Positions 24,252 through 35,930 are shown, counted from the first letter of the stretch. The stretch: 64,000 bases of DNA from Gonatopus flavifemur (GCA_018340375.1 JAFFJZ010000009.1:17996501-18060500); one strand, 5' to 3'. The notes: generated from the letters alone by a model not told the origin. A program made the numbers and translations.

Positions 24252-24557
24252 TGTATAGACTCGAACTTATTGTACGTGAATGTATTAAAACAAAAAATTC
24301 TTTCATTTGTTTATAATTATTGTTTCGTTGCGAACCATGTACGTACGATCCTGAGATTTGCTCCGCGCATGCGCGACTAAGAGAACAAGATGTAACGGTC
24401 ACGGCGAGCCATTGTATTGTAGAAACATCATCACTGCGCACGTACTTGCTTGATCCGTGCTTAATGTTTTTTTTGTCATATTTCCCAAACAATTAAAATC
24501 GCAATAAATAGCCTTCTCGTAAATAGAAACGATTTCTTTATTTCGCTAGCCTGTACA
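24252..24557 (+). repeat. BEL left LTR (306 bp)
   Basis: Begins tgtatagactcg and ends cgctagcctgtaca, so TG...CA ends. It carries a likely polyadenylation signal (aataaa, near 24503). It matches the right LTR base for base as far as I can follow. Confidence 0.95.
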
Positions 24558-24575
24558 TGGTCCTTCGAGCCGGAT
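24558..24575 (+). other. Primer-binding site, tRNA-Tyr type
   Basis: tggtccttcgagccggat directly follows the LTR with no gap. It is complementary to CCA plus the acceptor/T-arm 3' end of insect tRNA-Tyr (…ATCCGGCTCGAAGGA). The match covers 18 nt. Recalled from the Drosophila tRNA-Tyr sequence. Confidence 0.8.
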
Positions 24576-24756
24576 CAAGCATTCGGTAATCGTTAATCGC
24601 AAGAATGCCAGTGTCTTTCGCGTGGTTGTTCGAGTTATCGTGTGAGAGCGTCGCCATTGCTCTATAGTCAGTTCTACGTTCGTATAGTACACAAGCACAT
24701 CAAGTTCGTAAGCAAAATCTCGTGTTTTATTCGCGTATCATAATCCGTAAATCAAA

Positions 24757-27700
24757 ATGGACAGTAACAGTTTGAGAAAACAGAGACGTTATGTCAAAGG
24801 CAAGTTGACTTCAATGGAAACATTTGCTAGCAAAGTTGTCGCCGGCAACACAACAATATCGAAAGAAGAAATTGAAGCCCGTTATGAAAGGCTCCAAGAA
24901 TTATATGAGAAGATTCAAGAAATCACTAAACAACTATCAGAAATCGTTGACGAAAAAGAATTCGATGAAAAGGATTTCGGTGAAGAAAGAGAATTCGAAG
25001 ATCGATATTTCGCTTTACGAGGAGTTCTCTCAGCATACATCGATCAACCAGAGCGACATCCTACAGAGGCTCGTCATACAACAACGGCATCGACCAACGA
25101 GGATGGCACGATATTACAATTATTGGAACAGCAATCGAGTAATATTCATCAGTTGGCAGCACGATCGAATGACGACGTGCACAATGAGGCGTTAACTCGT
25201 ATTCTCGAACGACAAACAGAGCTCATGCAAACAATTTCGGTACAACCTGTGGCGCCACGAGAACCACAACTCAAGTTACCGGTGATTCAATTACCAACAT
25301 TTGATGGTACCATCGAAGAGTGGAAAAGATTTCATGACACCTTTACAACACTAATTGACAAGCGTGACATTTCGAAAGTACAAAAACACCAGTATTTAGT
25401 TAGTGCTTTGAGTGGAACTGCTGCAAAAATAATCGAATCGATCGAGATTTCCGAAGAAAATTATACAGTGGCGTGGGAGTTATTAAAAAAGCGGTTCGAC
25501 GACGAAAAATCTATTCGCAATAAACATATTCAGCGTTTGTTTGAAATGCCTCGTGTGACAAAGGAAAGTGCAAGTGTTATACAAGAGTTGGTAGATCACG
25601 TACAAAAACATTTGCGAGTATTAGGTGCAATGAAAAGACCTATCGATAAATGGTCAGATCTGATAATTCATATGATCGAGCAAAATTTAGATAGCAATAC
25701 TCGAAAAATGTGGGAAGAACACATCGAAACCATCGAAGATAAGAATAGCATAGAAACAAATGCGATGATAGATTTTCTTCAACGTCGTTGTCAAATTTTA
25801 GAACGAGCTAACGTGCAATCGAAAGATACGAAATTCAAAACAAACGTGTCTATTTCAGAAAGGAATCAACACGCCAAGAGTTCGCAATCAATGAATTCTA
25901 AGTGGAATCGAACATCATTAGCAACTACGAGCAATCGAAGTGTACGGTGTTATTTGTGCGATGGTGCGCATTTGATTTATACCTGTGATCGATTCCTAAG
26001 ATTACCAGTCAATGAACGAATAAAGGAAGTGAAACGTTTACGTTTGTGCATGAACTGTCTACAAAACGACCATTACGTCAAAAACTGTAAATCGAGTTCG
26101 TGTCGAGAGTGCAACGAGCGCCACAATACTTTATGCCATATTCAAGAGACAGCAGCGAAATCTACGAGTCAAACGCCATCAGTATCCGTTTCGTCTCCTC
26201 CAGCAGCATCATCGACTTCGTCAGAGAGTTCAGCGGTGCATCACAGCACAGATAAGTTTAGCCATAGTCATGTACTAATGTCAACCGCGATTGTATATGC
26301 TCAATCAAGTAAGGGCTCATTAGTTCAATTGCGAGTCTTATTAGATAGCGCCAGCGAAAGTAATTTCATCACTACGTCTGCTTGGAAACGGTTGGGTTTG
26401 AAATCCCGCGAAGTGCAAGAATGTATTAGTGGTTTAAGTGATATGAAATGCATGATTAAAAATAGTTGCGAACTAGAAATAAAATCTAGAGTCTCGTCGT
26501 TTGAATTCAATATTTGTTGTTTAATAGTTCCGCGAATAACAAAAAATTTACCTTCTACAAATATTTTACCAAACAAATTGCCAGTACCCACAAATCTTAA
26601 TTTGGCCGATCCATTATTCTTTAATTCTGGTTGTGTTGACGCTTTAATTGGCGTGGAATTGTTTTTTGAACTATTGCAAGATGGAAAAATTCAACTCGGT
26701 GCTAAATTACCGGTTCTACAAAATTCAAAATTGGGTTGGATTATAGCTGGTCCTGTACCAGAACATACATTCGAAATTAGTAATTCCACACGTCAATTGT
26801 CAACTAATATTACTTGTTTATTTGCTCAACACGACACGATTGATAAACAAATCACGAATTTTTGGGAACTAGAAGAATATTCAGACAGTAGTTGTAAAAA
26901 ATGGTCGGCAGGAGAACAAGCTTGCGAAACTCATTTTTCACAAACACATCAACGACGCCCAGATGGGCGATTCGTCGTACACTTACCATTTAATGAATTT
27001 AAATGTCAATTAGGAGAATCCAAGCAGATAGCCATGAGACGTTTCAATTATTTAGAGCGAAAATTTAGAAGCAATCCAACGTACAAAGAGTTGTATGCGC
27101 AATTCATTCAAGAGTATATAGACCTCAATCACATGACAAAAATTGAATTTGACACGGAATCAGATAAATTAGTTTATTTACCACATCACGGTGTACTTCG
27201 AGCGTCAAGTTCCACCACAAAACTCCGCGTAGTTTTTGACGCTTCGGCAAAGACAAATTCGGGCAAATCATTGAACGATGCTTTAATGGTAGGACCCAAT
27301 TTACAAGACAATCTCATTGATATTATTTTGCGATTTAGACTACATGCAATTGCGATCACTGCAGATTTGCAGAAAATGTACCGACAAGTTTTACTCGATG
27401 AACAGGATAGAAGTTACCAAACTATTTTATGGAGATTTGATCCTGATTCCCCTATAGATAGTTATCGTTTGAATACTATTACATATGGTCTAGCCAGCGC
27501 TCCATTTTTAGCGGTACGATGCATTCGACAATTGGCTTCTACATGTGGCGAGGATTGTCAACTTGCGTCACGAGTGCTTCTTAACGACCTATACGTTGAC
27601 GACATATTAACGGGAGTACAAACCGAGCAAGAGGCAATAACGTTAATATCTCAGCTTGAAAAATTGTTAAATCAAGCTGGTTTTTCAATTCACAAATTGC

Positions 27701-29394
27701 GGTCTAATTGTAGCGATGTTGTAATTGGACCAGACGCCAATAGTCAAGTATTACCATATATAGATTCAGAGTTTGATTCTTTGAAGACGTTGGGTTTAAA
27801 TTGGAATTCAGGGGAGGACGTGTTGGAATTTTCTGTTCAATTGCCAAAAATCGTAAAAACAAAACGTCAAGTACTATCAACTATATCCAAATTATTCGAC
27901 CCTTTGGGCCTTGTGAGTCCAATATTGGTTCGAGCAAAGTTGATTATGCAGGCAACCTGGAATGCTAATCTCGGTTGGGACGATCCTTTACCAAATACCA
28001 TTCAGGAAGTATGGAATGCATACGTTCAAGATTTAGAAGAAATTGCTACCATCAAAATTCCTCGACGAGTGGTGCGATGTAGTAATCCGATCCAGTTCAA
28101 TCTACACATATTCTGCGACGCCTCTTTAAAAGCATATGGATCGTGTATCTATCTCCAAACCGTCGGAGAAGACGAAATTGTTAATTCGACATTAATGTGC
28201 TCAAGGTCACGAGTAGCGCCAATTCGAGCAAAAACTATCACTTTGCCTAAATTGGAACTATGTGGAGCTGTCGTAGCAGTAAAATTGGTGAAAAATGTAC
28301 AAGAAGCACTGAATGTTCAGGTGAACGAAATCCATGCATGGAGCGATTCAACCATAGTACTCGCTTGGATATCTGGGGACCCTTCTCACCAAAAAACCTT
28401 CGTATCAAATAGGGTAGCTCAAATTCAATCAATCTTGCCGAAAGAGCATTGGCATCATGTCAAGGGTAGCGAAAATCCTGCAGATCTATTATCTCGAGGT
28501 ACCAATTTCAAAAACTTGAAGGAGAGTGAACTATGGTGGTCAGGACCACAATGGTTAAATGAATCCGTTGATGCCTGGCAAACTGCTGATATTAGAGGGT
28601 CTGCGACCACCGAAGAACTGGAAATCATCAGAGAAGAAGAAAAGGTGCAATCGCAAATTTACGCCAATGTACGAAACGAAAATCAAGTAATATCCACTTT
28701 ATTGGAAAAGTACTCTTCACTTTCACGACTAGAGCGAGTCATTGCTTGGATTCGACGATTTGTTTCAAACGTTCAAACACCAAGATCAGAGCGGAGTATC
28801 GGTTGTCTTTCTGTAAAAGAATTGACTCAAGCACGTCAAATGATTACAGTGGAAATCCAAGATACTCATTTTCAAAGGGAAAAGTCAGCTTTAGCAACGA
28901 ATCAGCAGTTGCATCCCTCCAGCAAGATATTGACACTAAGCCCCTTTTTAGATGCACATGGACTCCTCAGGGTGGGCGGAAGACTGCAACATTCGTCACT
29001 CACATTCGATCAAAAGCACCCTATCCTCCTTCCTTCCAATGATATATTTACGCAATTACTATTTAAACAGGAGCATCTTCGTTTGTTGCATGCAGGGCCA
29101 CAAGCTTTGCTTACAGCAATTCGTACTAACTATTGGCCACTGAACGCAAAAGAGATGGCTAGAAAAACTGTGCATAGGTGTACAATCTGTTTTCGCAATA
29201 ATCCTAAACCTATGAGTCAGTTAATGGGACAATTACCGTCAGATAGAGTTACACCAAATCAACCGTTTTTTGTAGTAGGAATTGACTTCGCGGGACCTAT
29301 TGGCACACTGGTGAGCAGAGGCCGCAAACGAAAAATCGTACATTGCTTTATTCATTTGTTTTTCAACACGAGCCATTCATCTCGAGGCCGTTAG
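24757..29394 (+). CDS. BEL/Pao Gag-Pol polyprotein, truncated inside integrase
   Basis: 1545 residues in one frame from the ATG after the PBS. Order: coiled N-terminus; DUF1759-type Gag core (about 173-330, [18 protein letters not shown]); three zinc knuckles or Cys clusters (about 398-470, [41 protein letters not shown]); DUF1758 aspartic protease (about 527, [10 protein letters not shown]); reverse transcriptase (about 823-960, [23 protein letters not shown] at about 945); RNase H (about 1118 CDAS, about 1195 [20 protein letters not shown]); integrase HHCC finger (about 1436-1470) and first catalytic Asp (GIDFAGP, about 1509). The frame is lost near 29350-29362, and the tail [13 protein letters not shown] is out of frame. 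Expected full length is about 1800 residues. Confidence 0.95.
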   Translation: MDSNSLRKQRRYVKGKLTSMETFASKVVAGNTTISKEEIEARYERLQELYEKIQEITKQLSEIVDEKEFDEKDFGEEREFEDRYFALRGVLSAYIDQPERHPTEARHTTTASTNEDGTILQLLEQQSSNIHQLAARSNDDVHNEALTRILERQTELMQTISVQPVAPREPQLKLPVIQLPTFDGTIEEWKRFHDTFTTLIDKRDISKVQKHQYLVSALSGTAAKIIESIEISEENYTVAWELLKKRFDDEKSIRNKHIQRLFEMPRVTKESASVIQELVDHVQKHLRVLGAMKRPIDKWSDLIIHMIEQNLDSNTRKMWEEHIETIEDKNSIETNAMIDFLQRRCQILERANVQSKDTKFKTNVSISERNQHAKSSQSMNSKWNRTSLATTSNRSVRCYLCDGAHLIYTCDRFLRLPVNERIKEVKRLRLCMNCLQNDHYVKNCKSSSCRECNERHNTLCHIQETAAKSTSQTPSVSVSSPPAASSTSSESSAVHHSTDKFSHSHVLMSTAIVYAQSSKGSLVQLRVLLDSASESNFITTSAWKRLGLKSREVQECISGLSDMKCMIKNSCELEIKSRVSSFEFNICCLIVPRITKNLPSTNILPNKLPVPTNLNLADPLFFNSGCVDALIGVELFFELLQDGKIQLGAKLPVLQNSKLGWIIAGPVPEHTFEISNSTRQLSTNITCLFAQHDTIDKQITNFWELEEYSDSSCKKWSAGEQACETHFSQTHQRRPDGRFVVHLPFNEFKCQLGESKQIAMRRFNYLERKFRSNPTYKELYAQFIQEYIDLNHMTKIEFDTESDKLVYLPHHGVLRASSSTTKLRVVFDASAKTNSGKSLNDALMVGPNLQDNLIDIILRFRLHAIAITADLQKMYRQVLLDEQDRSYQTILWRFDPDSPIDSYRLNTITYGLASAPFLAVRCIRQLASTCGEDCQLASRVLLNDLYVDDILTGVQTEQEAITLISQLEKLLNQAGFSIHKLRSNCSDVVIGPDANSQVLPYIDSEFDSLKTLGLNWNSGEDVLEFSVQLPKIVKTKRQVLSTISKLFDPLGLVSPILVRAKLIMQATWNANLGWDDPLPNTIQEVWNAYVQDLEEIATIKIPRRVVRCSNPIQFNLHIFCDASLKAYGSCIYLQTVGEDEIVNSTLMCSRSRVAPIRAKTITLPKLELCGAVVAVKLVKNVQEALNVQVNEIHAWSDSTIVLAWISGDPSHQKTFVSNRVAQIQSILPKEHWHHVKGSENPADLLSRGTNFKNLKESELWWSGPQWLNESVDAWQTADIRGSATTEELEIIREEEKVQSQIYANVRNENQVISTLLEKYSSLSRLERVIAWIRRFVSNVQTPRSERSIGCLSVKELTQARQMITVEIQDTHFQREKSALATNQQLHPSSKILTLSPFLDAHGLLRVGGRLQHSSLTFDQKHPILLPSNDIFTQLLFKQEHLRLLHAGPQALLTAIRTNYWPLNAKEMARKTVHRCTICFRNNPKPMSQLMGQLPSDRVTPNQPFFVVGIDFAGPIGTLVSRGRKRKIVHCFIHLFFNTSHSSRGR

Positions 29395-30274
29395 CAGTTT
29401 AACGTCTGATGCATTTATAGCATCGTTACGTCGATTTACCAGTCGTCGAGGTCGTCCCCAGAAAATTTGATGTGATAATGCTACTAATTTTGTTGGTGCG
29501 CGAAACGAACTTCGAGAAATGTTTGATTTACTTGAGCAACATTATACGGAAATCAATGATCGATTTTATGCACCACACAATATTCAATGGGGATTTTAAT
29601 TGTTTGGGAAATATGACAAAAAAAACATTAAGCACGGATCAAGCAAGTACGTGCGCAGTGATGATGTTTCTACAATACAATGGCAATTTATTCCGCCAAG
29701 ATCGCCTCATATGGGTGGATTGTGGGAAGCAGGTGTGAAGTCCTGCAAATACCACCTCAAACGAATAGTGGGTGAGACTTTATTGAGTTTTGAAGAATTG
29801 GCTACACTTTTGGTTCAGATTGAAGCTTGCCTCAATTCTCGACCCATTTGCCAACTCTCGTCGACACCATTAGATTTACAACCATTAACTCCCGGCCATT
29901 TTTTAATAGGGAAACCCCTTGTAAGCCTCCCTGATCCGGACGTCAGCGATATTCCGTTGAATAGACTTGACCGTTGGCAACTGGTTCAAAAGCTAGCGCA
30001 AGATTTCTGGTATCGCTGGAAAACCGAATATATTACTTCTTTACAAGGAAAGACGAAATGGTCAGTTGCAAAAGAGAATTTACAGATTGATGACGTAGTT
30101 TTGATTCAGGATGACAATGCGCCACCCTTGAAGTGGAAATTAGGCAGAATAATCGAACTGTACCCAGGGAGCGACAACAAGGTGCGTGTTGTAACCTTGA
30201 AAACGATGAGTGGAAACTGTAAGCGAGCCATCACTAAACTGTGTAAGCTCCCAATCAATGACCAGTCAAGTTAA
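29363..30274 (+). pseudogene. BEL integrase remainder, frameshifted and interrupted
   Basis: In the next frame the integrase resumes with [19 protein letters not shown], then an in-frame TGA at 29468-29470 where the family has a Trp, then CDNATNFVGA (second catalytic Asp). A stop TAA (29597-29599) lies within a 93-bp inverted LTR insert. After the insert come FIPPRSPHMGGLWEAGVKS (catalytic Glu) and the C-terminal module (LTPGHFLIG, RWQLVQKLAQDFW, VLIQDDNAPPLKW) to 30274. The enzyme that would insert the cDNA is therefore non-functional in this copy. Confidence 0.9.
29591..29683 (-). repeat. 93-bp inverted fragment of the BEL LTR inside pol
   Basis: This stretch, read on the minus strand, repeats part of the LTR (roughly 24411-24503 in the left LTR). 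It sits between two caatgg words (29585-29590 and 29678-29683) that also occur at the matching LTR edge. Removing 93 bp restores an uninterrupted join between HNIQW and QFIPP of the integrase. The length is a multiple of three, but the insert's third codon is TAA. Confidence 0.9.
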
Positions 30275-30302
30275 ATTAATTGGCATTAATTGGTGGGCGG
30301 TA

Positions 30303-30608
30303 TGTATAGACTCGAACTTATTGTACGTGAATGTATTAAAACAAAAAATTCTTTCATTTGTTTATAATTATTGTTTCGTTGCGAACCATGTACGTACGAT
30401 CCTGAGATTTGCTCCGCGCATGCGCGACTAAGAGAACAAGATGTAACGGTCACGGCGAGCCATTGTATTGTAGAAACATCATCACTGCGCACGTACTTGC
30501 TTGATCCGTGCTTAATGTTTTTTTTGTCATATTTCCCAAACAATTAAAATCGCAATAAATAGCCTTCTCGTAAATAGAAACGATTTCTTTATTTCGCTAG
30601 CCTGTACA
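30303..30608 (+). repeat. BEL right LTR (306 bp)
   Basis: Same start (tgtatagactcg), end (ctgtaca) and length as the left LTR; no difference seen. Followed by attac (30609-30613), the right target duplication. Confidence 0.95.
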
Positions 30609-30613
30609 ATTAC

Positions 30614-32371
30614 GTTCAAGGGTCCATTCCTACAAATGTCAAAAGCTTTTGGAACTTTGTTAATAGTAAGCGAAATCAGAACGGTATACCCCTGGTGATG
30701 CATTTAGACGGTACTATTGGCAATACTGGTATTGCTATTTCGAACTTATTTGCATCTTATTTCAGATCAGTCTATCAAAATTATCCCGTTGTTCCTTGTA
30801 ATTTACCAGAATCTACTTTCAATGTCAATCTTTCCGATTTATCCATCAATATCGATGAAGTGTTCAATAAAATCTCATCCTTGAAAACTTCTTCCGGTCC
30901 TGGTGATGATGGTATTCCTCCTAATTTTCTAAAATCTTGCAAGTTCGTCATTTCTCGACCTTTGTGGTTGATCTTCAACAGCTCTTTATCCTCTGGAATA
31001 TTCCCTTCTCAATGGAAATCCAGCTTAATTACTCCTATCTTCAAATCTGGGGACCGTTCTGACGTGAGAAACTATAGACCGATTAGTATCATGAATGTTA
31101 TGCCGAAAATTTTTGAAGATATAGTTACTGATAAAATAACACCACTGTTTTCTGATATTATTTCTGATTTCCAGCATGGCTTCACTTCTGGCAAATCTAC
31201 CGTAACTAACTTGTCTATTTTTTCTCATGTTGTGTCCTCTGCGCTTGATCAAAATGCCCAAGTGGATACTATATATACAGACTTCTCAAAGGCTTTTGAC
31301 AGAGTTGATCATAATATATTGTTAAATAAATTAAGTAATCTAGGTATTCGAAGCAATTTTTTGTCGTGGTTACAGAGTTATATTCTGAATCGTACGCAAT
31401 CAGTTCGTGTCTCTCAATATTTCTCTGATTCATTTTTTGTATCCTCAGGTGTACCGCAAGGCTCACATCTAGGTCCTTTATTATTTATTATTTTCATTAA
31501 TGATATCTCTACGATTTTCAAGTACTGCACACATCTTCTTTTTGCTGATGACCTGAAACTGTTTATGATTTTAAGAACTTACAGAGATGCTCAAAATCTG
31601 CAATCTGATTTGGATCGGTTACAATCTTGGTGTGTGCTATCTAATATGTCATTAAATCTCACTAAATGCCATGTGATGAGATTTCATAGAGGTAAAAATG
31701 CTATTTATTTTCCTTATAACTTGTCTCATTCTCTGTTATCACCTATAGATACTGTTCGTGATCTTGGAGTTCCATTTGACTCTCGTTTTAACTTCTCAGA
31801 TCATTACAATCACATAGTTGGTACTTCCATGAAATCTCTCGGATTCATCAAGCGCGTTTGTAAAGATTTTCGTGATCCTGTTGCACTTCGAACACTGTAT
31901 TCTACTTTAGTTAGACCTCATCTTGAGTATGCGTCTCAAATTTGGAGTCCTCATCTAATTCGGGATTGTACAGACTTGGAAAGAGTTCAGCATAAGCTTC
32001 TGCGTTTTGCTGCCTATCAGATAGGCCGTCCGTTGAGCGTCACTTGTCATGATTACTCATTGATTAGGGCTCTACTTAAGTTGCCTCCCTTGGAATCACG
32101 TCGTTTGTTCAATGATTTTTCATTTTCGTATAAAATTGTTAATGGGAAAATTCGCTGCCCTCAACTGCTTGGACTTGTACGTTTTAATGTCCCTTCTCGT
32201 TTATTGAGGCGCCCTAAATTGTTCAATCCAATTTCTTATAAATCGAGACACGGTTATTCTGATCCGGTAAATCGGATATCTATCCTAGCAAATTCTTACA
32301 GTGATGTGCTTGAATTATTTTCATTTCATTCTGATCTTAGGAATTCTCTTTCTCTTATTTGTCAAATTTAA
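30614..32371 (+). pseudogene. LINE ORF2 3' part: reverse transcriptase and C-terminal domain
   Basis: Continues the ORF2 reading frame after the BEL insertion. RT blocks: KTSSGPGDDGIPPNFLKSC, NYRPISIMNV, FQHGFTSGKSTVTNL, YTDFSKAFDRVDH (first catalytic Asp), SSGVPQGSHLGPLLF, LLFADDLKLF (catalytic DD), NLTKCHVMRF. The C-terminal region has TLVRPHLEYASQIWSPH and a Cys-poor tail ending SLICQI. No RNase H. With the 5' part the protein would be about 950 codons, normal for the family. This half has no internal stop, so the LINE was quite young when BEL split it. Confidence 0.9.
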
Positions 32372-32539
32372 TATCTAATTGTCCTTTTCACCTATAATTA
32401 TACACGTTAACTGTTGTTGTAATATAAGATGCATGTAGTCGAGCTTAACATGATGCTTAATGCTTTGATGTATGATATATATAATGTGGTTCAAATAATT
32501 TATATTCTATGTACCAAAGGGTCTTTTATACCCGTATAA

Positions 32540-32575
32540 ACAAAATAAATAAAATAAATAAAATAAAATAAAATT
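32540..32575 (+). repeat. LINE 3' tail, (AAATA)n-like
   Basis: A run of aaataaataaaataa words ends the LINE. The sequence after it (tttcacaaaatgg) looks unrelated. Such short tandem tails mark the target-primed 3' end. The following 32576-32972 has no gene; acaccctgtata at about 32647 is a common insect repeat word. Confidence 0.7.
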
Positions 32576-32974
32576 TCACAAAATGGAAAAGTCGTCGCAT
32601 TTTAGCTATAAGATACACCTGTGAAATTCGATGCGTGAATTCTAATACACCCTGTATAATTTATAATAGCACAAAGTAAAAATAATAAGTGCAAAAAACA
32701 ATCGCTGACACAATTTGAAAAGCAGAATTTCAGTTCGTTTTCAAATTGAACGCCGCCAATTTAAGTCACCCTTTGTACAGTGTAATTCAAAGTCTTTATT
32801 CTGGGAAAATTGTTCCCCGAGTTTTAAGAAGCATTTTGGTATCAGAAATTTTCATTTTGAAGACAGCTGATTTTTCGGTTCCTGAACATGATCACAAACC
32901 TTCCTCATTAATGAGGAAGCAATAAGAATATTCGGTTTTCTTTGCACCATCTTAATATATAAGGTGTCTCAGTA

Positions 32975-33218
32975 CACTGAGAGAAAAAAAATCTCAAACC
33001 AAGAAAATATTGGATTGACCGAGTCCAATCCGATATTTTCTCGAATCAAGAACACTTTCCTCAAACGAAGGAAACATTCCCTCAGTTTGGAGCTATACAA
33101 CGTGGTGTGGAGAAAATTTCCTTACCCCAAGTACGTACTTCATTTAGATAAGAAAAAAATTCATATTTTCAGACCAAGAAAATATGTTCTGAGGATTAAG
33201 CTAATTTTTCTCTCAGTG
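32975..33218. mobile_element. Tc1/mariner-type MITE (CACTGAGAGAAAAA ends, TA duplication)
   Basis: The ends cactgagagaaaaa and tttttctctcagtg are flanked by TA (32973-32974 and 33219-33220). The interior contains ccaagaaaatat words in both orientations. The 147-codon frame across it has no recognisable domain. Confidence 0.8.
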
Positions 33219-33231
33219 TATTTATTACGCA

Positions 33232-33924
33232 CATCTCTATGGCATATTCTGCAACCAAAATGCAATAACTTCCCGTTTGAAAAAGTTTTTGGGAGCTCAG
33301 TTATCACGCTATTAGCACTTTTGAATTTTTTTTCAAATTCAAATCATTCAGAAGCACACATGTGTGTTACACATTTGAGCTTGACACTTCGTACAGCACA
33401 ATTCTAAGAAATACGTCTTCAAGAGCTCTGCAGGAGCTCTGAGATGTCTTTTCGAGCTCTGGTATGGCTTTATGAGCTCTTTCAGAGGCGGTGTGCTGTG
33501 TGGAACCATTTGCTGAGTTGGATAACGGCCCATCCCGTAGGGACATTTTCTCCATTCTGAACCGAATTACTCCAAAAAATTGGAGTAAAGATGGAGTAAT
33601 TCGGTTGAGAATGGAGAAAATTTCCCTACGGGATCTCTGGAGAAAACAATTGAAATATCCTATCGTTCTTTGTTCTGGAGCTATAATGATTTGGAGTTGC
33701 TGAATTCTGATTGGCTGGAAACGCAAAAATTTGGAATCGCTATAACTTTGAATTGAAAGGTCACAGGATAGTTCAATTTTTCCAAAGGGTCCACCGTTTT
33801 CTTTAAATGATTTCCATTGCAAGAAACAATCTAAACATGTTCATATCATAAAAACTGAGCCTCAACAAAAATTTTTCCAACAGAAAATTATTGCATTTTA
33901 CTTGCAGATTATGCCATAGCAATG
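33232..33924. mobile_element. Foldback element (tatggcatattctgc arms), copy 1, with nested palindrome
   Basis: The left arm tggcatattctgcaaccaaaat (about 33239) and right arm (...attatgccatag, about 33915) are inverted. Shared arm words include atgcaataacttcccgtttg on the left and its decayed partner on the right. The middle holds agagctct repeats (33415-33485) and the palindrome at 33532-33634 (atcccgtagggacattttct). It belongs to the same family as 48154-48685, which lacks that middle insertion. Confidence 0.7.
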
Positions 33925-34510
33925 CGGGTAATTGATTCTGGGATAGTGATTTTCCCTAGAATGATGATTTCTGTTTTTTTGTTCTTGGTAATATTTGACC
34001 AAGCCATTGGCAGTGAAAAATGCCTCGAAGTGTCTCAAATTCGTTGATACATCCTTAAAATATGTTATAAACTTGAATTTCCGTAACATTTCATTACCGT
34101 TATTTGGCGTAGTTTTGCGTCGTTCTGCGTAGAAATGTGGCGTTGAGTTGAGTACTTCCTGCGTTATTCCTGCGTTGATTTTGCGTAGTTTGGCGTTAAC
34201 TTTTTTCCACCAGGGAGGACTCTATTCTGCTGACATTTCAGTAGTTAATTTGCTGGTCCCGAAAGAATGCAATGAGATCTAGTTTTTGGAATTTTTGTTA
34301 TCTGGGTATGACAGTTCCCGCAAGATAATTCGGATGAGTAAGTGTGCGAAGTGTACCTGTTCTATTCCTTCCAAAAAATCAATATAAGATAGCTCAGGAT
34401 TCGAACAGTAGGCCATCTGCAATCAATATGAATATCGTACAATCAAAACTGACAAAGATGATCTTACAGAATCAGGAAGCATTGAAAGGAATAAAGGAAC
34501 CATTTTTAAC

Positions 34511-34588
34511 CTTGTCACTTGCATCAGATTGTTGTCCCGTTTCCTCAGCGATATTAGAATCTGAGAGTTCAGCATTCAAATCGATTGC
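34511..34588 (-). pseudogene. Small acidic phase-0 exon of the TNP2-type gene
   Basis: 78 nt (26 codons, phase 0). Minus-strand 3' splice site atattgcag above 34588; 5' splice site gttaaa below 34511 (GT present but weak). The peptide AIDLNAELSDSNIAEETGQQ continues with SDASDK, acidic and Ser-rich like the other exons of this strand. No homology is recognised for the exon alone; it is linked by phase, strand and composition. Confidence 0.5.
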
Positions 34589-34877
34589 CTGCAATATAAC
34601 GAACATCATTCTGCTAAAATATTAATCTTTTTTCAATTATAATGTAAGTAACGAAATGTGAATGTAAATCGATAACTTTCGTAACTTTCGTTAAAATTTG
34701 AATTTGTGGTTTTACACATTAGTCGATCTGCTTCATATTGACACAGTGTCACCAGATAAATACTACTTCCAACGGAATTGATCAATCATATTCTTGTATT
34801 AGAAAGAATAGCCAATTGAGAGCGAATAAAAAATACTATCTGGTGCCACTGTATTGACAGTTTCAATCTTAGAGCAT

Positions 34878-35105
34878 ACAGGGTGGAGCATTTTTCTTGC
34901 AGGCTTCCGAAGTAGCTGACCGGTCATGACCGGATCACTTTGATTGGTTGAAAAAAAATTCTCAACCAATCAAAGTGATTTGGTCAAGACCAAACCGGTC
35001 TGGTCAGCCACTTCGGAAACCTCCCTTGACACAACGGAATATCTTGGTGGGATAACTTTTTTTCCAGGAGTAAAAAAAATCTCAAGATAAATGCCTCACC
35101 CTGTA
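34878..35105. mobile_element. MITE with CAGGGTG ends containing an inner palindrome
   Basis: tacagggtggagcatttt at the left and caccctgta at the right are inverted, with TA at both edges. Inside, ggcttccgaagtagctgacc (34902) pairs with ggtcagccacttcggaaacc (to 35021), and tttgattggttga with tcaaccaatcaaa, giving a long hairpin. Confidence 0.8.
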
Positions 35106-35679
35106 TACTACTGCAGCAAGCATTACCTATGATTTCAGTATGAATGAGTGTGGCTAACCATGAGAATAGTACATGCAGTAAGGTTTCAATCATCGACAGT
35201 ACAAAAATTCCTTCCAATAGTTTAAAACAATTACTATTACCTGTTACAATAATTTTTTTCTAAATTTTCAGATAAATTTAACTACATTTTGATTATGAAA
35301 ATTTGTTCTAAAAATTCAGCATAGTTTTACAAAATTCAAGAAAATTTGTCCGACAATTCAGAAAAAACATGGCTGTGAAAACTTACAATGACTATTTCTG
35401 AATTTTCAAAAGGAATCTTTTTAGTGATACTCTGTTTATTTTATATTCAAATTAAACTTGCCGATAAAACAATTAAAATAAGATGAACTCCCTGCTAAAA
35501 ATTTCCTATAGAAACCGATAGGATGTTTCAGATTCCATATAGGATCCCCATAGGATTATATATAATGTCAGTTACGTATAATTGGTAACGCCGTGATTAA
35601 TCAAAGACAATCATTTTTCATTAAAGTGGGAAACAGATACTATAATTCATTTTCAATATCTTCAAGGGTAATCATTTTC

Positions 35680-35930
35680 CCCAAATAACACGCGAAGAAT
35701 TCTTTTTCCAGAACAATATTAGAATTCTTGAAAAACTCTTTTTGAACTAATGAATTCATAAACAGCTTTGGAGAAGTTCAATGTTTGGGACATTAAAGAG
35801 TTCTTTGAGAGGCCCGAAAGTATTGTTCCAGTATTTTCAGAGAACTCGTTAATGTCCTAAACATTGAACTTCTCCAGAGCTCTTTATGAATTCATTAGTT
35901 CGAAAAGAGTTTTTCGTGTGCTATCTGGGT
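35680..35930. mobile_element. MITE of the CCCAGATAGCACAC family
   Basis: Ends ccccaaataacacgcgaaga (35679) and, inverted, acccagatagcacacgaaaa (35930). Internal arms include gaatnattagttcaaaaaga and aacattgaacttctc in both orientations. No ORF. Confidence 0.75.

Larger units (their letters stand above)
24252..30608 (+). mobile_element. BEL/Pao LTR retrotransposon, 6357 bp, inserted in LINE ORF2
   Basis: Complete in structure: 306-bp LTRs, PBS, a single gag-pol frame, purine-rich tract (ggtgggcgg, 30292-30300) and a 5-bp ATTAC duplication. The LTRs look identical along their whole length, so insertion was recent. Even so, pol is disrupted in the integrase by a frameshift, a stop and an inverted LTR fragment, so this copy could move only with enzymes supplied in trans. 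Confidence 0.95.
22333..32575 (+). mobile_element. Non-LTR retrotransposon (jockey/CR1-like LINE), split by a BEL element
   Basis: Two-ORF LINE without RNase H. ORF1 (22333-23151) is followed 8 bp later by an endonuclease-RT ORF2, interrupted at 24252-30608 by a BEL/Pao insertion and resumed at 30614 in register after counting one ATTAC. The 3' end is the aaataaaataaa tail at about 32540-32575. The 5' end is upstream of 22333 but not identifiable. I start the feature at ORF1. The clade (jockey, CR1 or Kiri) cannot be settled by eye. Confidence 0.85.
21438..34215. mobile_element. Long-TIR element (CCCTGGYGGAA ends, AG duplication) hosting a nested LINE and BEL
   Basis: A left arm of about 250 bp (21438-21687) is matched in inverted orientation by 33990-34215. 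The ends read ccctggcggaacaaaattaa against ccctggtggaaaaaagttaa, followed by acgc-rich repeats (aactacgc, taacgcagg), then ttacggaaattcaagtt and cgaatttgagacac on both sides. AG flanks both ends (21436-21437 and 34216-34217). I infer one foldback-type element whose loop later received the LINE (and through it the BEL) plus MITEs at 32975 and 33232. Two independent copies in opposite orientation are the alternative. Confidence 0.55.

Noticed and set aside
24558..24575. tRNA gene fragment (tRNA-Tyr-like)
   Set aside because: It is only the 18-nt complement to the tRNA 3' end, placed exactly after the LTR: a primer-binding site.
33367..33822. 151-codon minus-strand frame
   Set aside because: Lies over a foldback element and nested palindrome; no motif, composition unlike a protein.
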